NCBI GenBank assembly: GCA_027449005.1
Contig: DAIDML010000218.1
Coordinates: forward strand, 1-10,266
DNA from: Erysipelotrichaceae bacterium
GTDB lineage: Bacteria > Bacillota_I > Bacilli_A > Erysipelotrichales > Erysipelotrichaceae
Reading direction: 5' to 3'
Length of the DNA stretch: 10,266 bases
Shown: positions 6,302-10,266 of the stretch, piece by piece
Numbering within the stretch: the stretch's first letter is position 1
Layout: each line of letters starts with the position of its first letter
Program-made: the position numbers and the translations under genes
Notes under the pieces: model-generated
What the model saw: the letters and a program-made list of their open reading frames with translations, nothing else
Database searches by the model: none
What the model was told of the DNA's origin: nothing

Positions 6302-6355
6302 ATGAACTATACGTCTATTCATCATCATGGTTGGTTCCCATCCAGTCTTGCCTAA
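6302..6355 (+). CDS. Histidine-operon leader peptide (MNYTSIHHHGWFPSSLA)
   Basis: A 17-codon reading frame that ends in TAA at 6353-6355. It contains three consecutive CAT His codons at 6320-6328, the signature of a regulatory leader peptide whose translation reports charged tRNA-His. AAAGGA at 6285-6290 precedes the ATG by 11 bases, slightly long but usable. It lies between a good promoter and an intrinsic terminator, 85 bases ahead of hisZ. It is far too short for standard gene calling. What is seen is the frame, the His run and the context; that it controls attenuation is inference from the classical his and trp leader pattern. A chance frame is possible but unlikely in this position. Confidence 0.78.
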   Translation: MNYTSIHHHGWFPSSLA

Positions 6356-6377
6356 GGCAAGCTTTTTGCGCTTGATC
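6347..6377 (+). promoter_or_regulatory. Attenuator pairing elements (pause and antiterminator arms)
   Basis: CTTGCC (6347-6352) pairs with GGCAAG (6356-6361) around the leader stop codon. Further along, TTGCGC (6366-6371) plus ATC (6375-6377) can pair with GAT (6398-6400) plus GCGCAA (6402-6407). That pairing takes away the 3' arm of the terminator, so it is a candidate antiterminator. A ribosome at the leader stop would cover part of TTGCGC and favour termination. Pairings were found by eye; energies were not calculated. Confidence 0.5.
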
Positions 6378-6388
6378 AACTCTTAACC

Positions 6389-6418
6389 ACCGTTGCCGAT
6401 TGCGCAACGGTTTTTTTT
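6389..6418 (+). terminator. Intrinsic attenuator terminator of the his operon
   Basis: ACCGTTGC (6389-6396) pairs with GCAACGGT (6404-6411), an 8-bp stem with a 7-base loop, and a run of eight T follows (6411-6418). It sits after the leader peptide and 22 bases before hisZ, so it must be bypassed for operon expression. Confidence 0.88.
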
Positions 6419-6440
6419 ATTTAGAAAGTGAGAAACAAAC

Positions 6441-7580
6441 ATGACTCAACGACAACCCCTAGCCCAAGGCATGTCCATTAAAGGAAAAGAAATCTATTCC
6501 AAAGAGGATGCTCTCATTTACACCACCCTCAAATGCTTTGATTCATATGGGTATGATGTGATTGAACCACCCAGCATTGAATACTATGATGTGATGAAAT
6601 CCAGTGGTAAGCAAGCCCAACAAAACATGATTAAATTCATTGATCCCTTTGGAGACATCATGGTCCTTCAAGCTGATCCCACCATGTCTTTAGCTCATTA
6701 CATGAGTAAACAATCAGAATCATCACTACGTAAGTTTGCGATGGTTTCCTCAGTGCATCGAGCGTATACACTTCAATCAAAACGTCATGAGCACTTCAAA
6801 CAAGTCGGTATCGAGGTGTTTTATGATCAAGGCAACTATGATGAAGAAGTGTGTGAATTGGCTTTAAAGGCATTAGAACTGGCTCAAATCAAGGATGTAG
6901 TCATTGAGCTAGGGCATGTGATGTTTATGCCTTCTTTACTGCAAACATTAAGAGTGCCTTCATTGCTCCTTGAACAGATCCTTCCACTCATTCAAGCGAA
7001 AGACATGCCACTTTTAGAAGCGTCCATGATTGATTTGCCTTTGCAAGTACAAATCATCATTAAAAAAGCCATGACATGGTTTGGTCCAGTTGAGGATGTG
7101 GTGGATAAAATCACATCTGAGATGAATGATCCATCATTACTAGGGATCGTGGATGAGTTGAACCAACTATCCAACTATCTTAAACAGCTTAATCCTAAGA
7201 TAAATCTTATTCTGGATTTCACAACTCAGAAATCATTGTCTTATTATCAAGGATTAACCATCACAGCATACAGTCCACACAGCGCACAACCACTGTTAAG
7301 TGGAGGACGATACGTGTATAAGGAAGAAGAGTCTAGTCCATCCATGACCGCCATTGGATTTGGTTTAAATGTTGCATTATGTGCTAAACTTTCAACCATC
7401 CAACCAACCAAAATGTCAACCATTGCGATCATCACAACACCAGAAAAGAAGCTACAAGCTCTATTTAAAGCCAATGAGTATCGAACTTTGGGTAATCGTG
7501 TTCATGTGCTGTTTGATGAAGATGAAGTTAAAACCACTGACTATGATCAAATGATCGTGATCGATAAGGAGCAAGCATGA
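6441..7580 (+). CDS. hisZ: ATP phosphoribosyltransferase regulatory subunit (HisRS-like)
   Basis: A catalytically dead histidyl-tRNA synthetase paralogue that binds the short HisG and is needed for its activity and for histidine feedback. At 379 residues it has the class II core but no C-terminal anticodon-binding domain. HisRS-like blocks: a motif-2 loop KRHEHFKQVGIEVF (114-127), SYYQGLTITAY (267-277), LLSGGRY (285-291) and a motif-3-like AIGFGLNVA (304-312). The length and the missing anticodon domain, together with an adjacent short HisG, separate it from true HisRS. A weak ribosome site (AAGTGAG, 6426-6432) precedes the ATG. The stop overlaps hisG by 4 bases (ATGA), indicating translational coupling of the two partner subunits. 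It is the first structural gene after the attenuator. Confidence 0.92.
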   Translation: MTQRQPLAQGMSIKGKEIYSKEDALIYTTLKCFDSYGYDVIEPPSIEYYDVMKSSGKQAQQNMIKFIDPFGDIMVLQADPTMSLAHYMSKQSESSLRKFAMVSSVHRAYTLQSKRHEHFKQVGIEVFYDQGNYDEEVCELALKALELAQIKDVVIELGHVMFMPSLLQTLRVPSLLLEQILPLIQAKDMPLLEASMIDLPLQVQIIIKKAMTWFGPVEDVVDKITSEMNDPSLLGIVDELNQLSNYLKQLNPKINLILDFTTQKSLSYYQGLTITAYSPHSAQPLLSGGRYVYKEEESSPSMTAIGFGLNVALCAKLSTIQPTKMSTIAIITTPEKKLQALFKANEYRTLGNRVHVLFDEDEVKTTDYDQMIVIDKEQA

Positions 7581-8194
7581 TTACCATTGCCTTAGCGAAA
7601 GGTCGCTTAGCGACCAAAGGACTAGAAAGACTCATTCAATCAGGAATCACCTTCAGTGAGTATGATGAGAAATCACGAAAACTCATCTTTGAAAGTGATG
7701 ATAAGCAAGCTCGTATCGTGTTTGTGAAAGCCATGGATGTCCCTACTTATGTGTCATTAGGGATTGCTGATGTGGGAATTGTAGGTAAAGATGTCTTATT
7801 GGAAAGTGATGGTGTGGTTAATGAACTTGCAGACTTAAAGTTTGGAGCATGTCGTCTATGTGTGTGTGGGTTAAAACCATTACCTACTGATCATAAACCT
7901 ATCATAGCAACCAAATATCCACGCGTAAGTGAGCGCTACTTTAACGCTCATGGGATTGATGTGGATATCATTAAGTTGGAAGGCAGTGTTGAATTAGCTC
8001 CATTACTCCAACTTGCAGATGGGATTGTGGATATTGTGGAGAGTGGATTAACCCTTAAAGAAAACAATCTCAATGTCTACACCACCATTACCACTTCAAG
8101 TGCTCGCTTAATTGTCAATCCTCGCTCCTACAAGATTAAATTAAAAGCAATCCAACCTATCATTGAAGCCATCAATCAAGGAGAAAGTGTATGA
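7577..8194 (+). CDS. hisG: ATP phosphoribosyltransferase, short catalytic subunit
   Basis: Catalyses the first, committed step of histidine biosynthesis, ATP plus PRPP to phosphoribosyl-ATP. Its 205 residues match the short form, which lacks the roughly 80-residue C-terminal allosteric domain of long HisG and therefore depends on HisZ, encoded just upstream. Seen: the N-terminal IALAKGRL (4-11), GIADVGIVGKDVL (62-74) and the PRPP-binding block LADGIVDIVESGLTLKEN (146-163), where most homologues read VET and this reads VES. AAGGAG eight bases before the ATG sets the start. Its stop overlaps hisD by 4 bases (ATGA). Confidence 0.95.
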   Translation: MITIALAKGRLATKGLERLIQSGITFSEYDEKSRKLIFESDDKQARIVFVKAMDVPTYVSLGIADVGIVGKDVLLESDGVVNELADLKFGACRLCVCGLKPLPTDHKPIIATKYPRVSERYFNAHGIDVDIIKLEGSVELAPLLQLADGIVDIVESGLTLKENNLNVYTTITTSSARLIVNPRSYKIKLKAIQPIIEAINQGESV

Positions 8195-9468
8195 AGATTC
8201 TCGATGTCAAAGACTACAACCCTATTTCATCTCCTTCATTCATGTTTGATGATGAAATTGAATCACAAGTGAAAGCTATTTTAAAAGAAGTGTTTGAAAA
8301 TCAAGATCAAGCCTGCATTGATGCAACCTTAAAGTTTGATCGTGTGAAGATGAACTCATTTAAAATGAAACCAGAAGTCTTAAAACAATGTTTTGAAAAA
8401 GCTGATCCTGCTCTCATTGAAGCCCTTACCTTAGCAAAAAAGAGAATTGAAGCGTATCATGCTCATCAAGTGGAAGCATCATGGGAAGTGGTGGATGAAG
8501 AAGGGGTTCGATATGGCCAAAAAGTAACCCCCATTGAGCGTGTTGGTATTTATGTTCCAGGAGGGAAAGCCAGTTATCCAAGCACAGTACTCATGAATGT
8601 GATTCCTGCCCAGTTAGCCAAAGTGAAAGAAATTGTGATTGTATCTTCCCCTAATGAGTTAGGTGAAGTAGCAGAGAGTGTGAGTGTTGCGGCAACCTTA
8701 TGTGGCATCAGTGAGGTGTATGCGATTGGTGGAGCACAAGCCATTGGTGCGTTGGCCTTTGGTACCAAGGAAATCAAGAAAGTCGATAAGATTGTGGGAC
8801 CTGGTAATGCTTACGTTGCGAAAGCGAAGCAATTGGTGTATGGCCACGTCGGTATTGATATGATTGCTGGTCCTTCTGAGGTGTTGATTGTGGCAGATGA
8901 AAGTGCGAATCCATCTTGGGTGGCGGCAGACATGTTAGCTCAACTTGAACATGACACCATGGCCAGTGCAGTGGTCTTAAGCACCAATCTTGGTGTACTT
9001 AACCAAGTGAAAGAAGCCTTTGAGAAACAAATACAAACGTTGCCTCGTCAAGCGATTCTATCCCAATCCAAAGAGAATGCGATAGGATATCTTGCCTCAA
9101 ATCAGGAAGAACTCATTAACATGATGAACACCTTAGCCAGTGAGCATTTAGAGCTGCATGTGAGTGATCCTGAAGCACTGCTTCAAAAGGTAAAACACGC
9201 AGGATCCATCTTCATTGGATCATATGGAGCAGAAGTCTTTGGGGATTATCTTGCTGGGGTGAATCATACTTTGCCTACCTCTCAGACGGCTCGTTTTGCG
9301 AGTGCTTTAGGAGTTTACGACTTCATTAAACGGAGCGCAACCTTGATGTATCCTAAAGAAACCATGAAAAAACATGCCCCCTATGTGAATGCCTTAGCCA
9401 CGTTTGAAGGGTTATCGGCCCATGGGGCAGCCGCAATGATACGATTAAAGGAGGAGAATGATGAGTAA
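8191..9468 (+). CDS. hisD: Histidinol dehydrogenase
   Basis: A zinc enzyme that oxidises L-histidinol to L-histidine in two NAD-dependent steps, the final reactions of the pathway. In 425 residues it shows VGPGNAYVAKAKQ (202-214), GIDMIAGPSEVLIVAD (221-236), zinc ligands Q251 and H254 (AQLEHD), D352 (FGDYLAGVNHTLPT) and H411 (GLSAHGAAA), and the catalytic pair E318-H319 (ASEHLEL). All expected positions are filled and the length is typical, so it should be active. AAGGAG at 8178-8183 marks the ATG at 8191. The last bases overlap the hisC start and hold the hisC ribosome site, so coupling continues. Confidence 0.97.
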   Translation: MKILDVKDYNPISSPSFMFDDEIESQVKAILKEVFENQDQACIDATLKFDRVKMNSFKMKPEVLKQCFEKADPALIEALTLAKKRIEAYHAHQVEASWEVVDEEGVRYGQKVTPIERVGIYVPGGKASYPSTVLMNVIPAQLAKVKEIVIVSSPNELGEVAESVSVAATLCGISEVYAIGGAQAIGALAFGTKEIKKVDKIVGPGNAYVAKAKQLVYGHVGIDMIAGPSEVLIVADESANPSWVAADMLAQLEHDTMASAVVLSTNLGVLNQVKEAFEKQIQTLPRQAILSQSKENAIGYLASNQEELINMMNTLASEHLELHVSDPEALLQKVKHAGSIFIGSYGAEVFGDYLAGVNHTLPTSQTARFASALGVYDFIKRSATLMYPKETMKKHAPYVNALATFEGLSAHGAAAMIRLKEENDE

Positions 9469-10266
9469 ACTGCAAGCCTATCAAGAAAAGAATACGCAAG
9501 GACGTGTCCGCTTGCATGCGAATGAATCGCCATATCATAACTTTCCTTTGATTTTAGAAACAACCCAATCCAAGCTTCAATCAATACGAATCAATGATTA
9601 TCCTTCACTTAATGCCGATAAACTCAAAGAGAAGTTAGCTTCTTATTATAACGTTAAACCAAGTGAATTGTTGTTTGGTAATGGCTCAGATGAATTGATT
9701 ACCATGGTCATGCAACGCTATCTTCAAGCGAATGATGTGGTGGTAACGCATGCTCCATCCTTCTCTCAATACGCTTGGAATGCGACGTTGTTAAAAGCAC
9801 AACTCATTGAAGTTCACGATAAAGCGAATTATGAGATAGACATTGATGGTTTAATTACAGCAGCCAATGATTCAAACGCCAAACTACTCATTTTATGCAC
9901 ACCAAACAATCCTACAGGTGCTTTGATTCAAGAAAAGGATATGGTAAAAATCATGGAATCCACATCATGCATGGTGATGGTGGATGAAGCGTATGTGGAC
10001 TTTGTGGATCAAGATTATCAAGCCATGGTGTTAAGTTCAAACAGAATGATCAGTTTAAGAACTTTTTCTAAAGCATTTGGATGTGCTGGATTACGTTTTG
10101 GGGTAGCCATATCCCAAGTTGAAATCGTTGCTTTCCTTAATCAAGGACGACAACCGTATAATGTTAATGTGTTAACCCAGTTCTTCATTGAAACTTTACT
10201 CGATCATATCCCTCTCATCGAAAGACAAGTTCAAACCATGCTCATCAATAAAGCACGAATTCATGA
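9461..10266 (+). CDS. hisC: Histidinol-phosphate aminotransferase (3' end beyond window)
   Basis: A PLP-dependent fold-type I aminotransferase that converts imidazole-acetol phosphate plus glutamate to histidinol phosphate. The frame is open for 268 codons to the window edge and needs roughly 80-90 more. Seen: the N-terminal substrate region RLHANESPY (16-24), LLFGNGSDELI (70-80), TPNNPTG (147-153), VDEAYVDF (174-181) with D175 and Y178, and SLRTFSKAFGCAGLRFG with the PLP lysine at K204. These separate HisC from other class I/II aminotransferases reasonably well. A strong ribosome site AAAGGAGGAG (9447-9456) sits before tandem ATGs at 9458 and 9461; the second has better spacing and is chosen. 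It overlaps the end of hisD by 8 bases. Confidence 0.93.
   Translation, partial: MSKLQAYQEKNTQGRVRLHANESPYHNFPLILETTQSKLQSIRINDYPSLNADKLKEKLASYYNVKPSELLFGNGSDELITMVMQRYLQANDVVVTHAPSFSQYAWNATLLKAQLIEVHDKANYEIDIDGLITAANDSNAKLLILCTPNNPTGALIQEKDMVKIMESTSCMVMVDEAYVDFVDQDYQAMVLSSNRMISLRTFSKAFGCAGLRFGVAISQVEIVAFLNQGRQPYNVNVLTQFFIETLLDHIPLIERQVQTMLINKARIH

Noticed and set aside
6301..6420. T-box riboswitch upstream of the his operon
   Set aside because: No conserved T-box antiterminator sequence (AGGGTGGNACCGCG-like) or specifier-loop arrangement is visible, and the region is too short. A leader peptide with His codons explains it better.
1..10266. Mobile element, prophage, toxin-antitoxin, CRISPR or defence island
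   Set aside because: All substantial reading frames are core metabolism, signalling or stress genes; no transposase, integrase, direct-repeat array or attachment-site duplication was seen.

Overview
The window looks like ordinary chromosome from a low-GC Bacillota (Firmicutes). AT-rich DNA, strong AAGGAG-type ribosome binding sites, T-tailed intrinsic terminators, a Fur/PerR-family regulator beside a Dps gene, and a his operon built from HisZ plus a short HisG all fit that. Class is uncertain; Erysipelotrichia-like or clostridial lineages are possible. TGA acts as a stop. No insertion sequence, phage gene, CRISPR array, tRNA or rRNA is seen.

Layout: (1) 1-1753, the end of an electron-transfer flavoprotein operon, etfB (5' end outside the window) then etfA, closed by a strong terminator. 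(2) 1785-4468, a cyclic-di-GMP signalling locus. A PAS/GAF/PAS/PAS/GGDEF reading frame and an HD-GYP reading frame are separated by one extra base in an A-run at 3798-3802 that falls inside the GGDEF domain. The ancestral product was almost certainly one protein of about 869 residues. The locus ends at a hairpin that can serve as a bidirectional terminator. (3) 6233-4479 on the minus strand: a PHP-type histidinol phosphatase, a Fur/PerR-family repressor with a near-consensus promoter carrying a perfect 16-bp palindrome, and dps. (4) 6245 to the right edge on the plus strand: a divergently transcribed histidine operon, with a promoter, a 17-residue leader peptide containing three consecutive His codons, a terminator-type attenuator, then hisZ, hisG, hisD and hisC (cut by the window end). 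Junctions overlap by 4 to 11 bases.

The histidine genes form one unit. HisZ and short HisG make the two-subunit ATP phosphoribosyltransferase of step one, HisC is the aminotransferase, the divergent PHP enzyme probably supplies histinol-phosphate dephosphorylation (histidinol phosphatase), and HisD performs the last two oxidations. The two divergent promoters share overlapping -10 elements.

No clearly new defence or mobile system is visible. The points most worth a second look are the split GGDEF/HD-GYP gene, the undocumented-looking His leader and attenuator, the palindrome inside the fur/perR promoter, and an Asn at the metal-site position where PerR has Asp and Fur has Glu.
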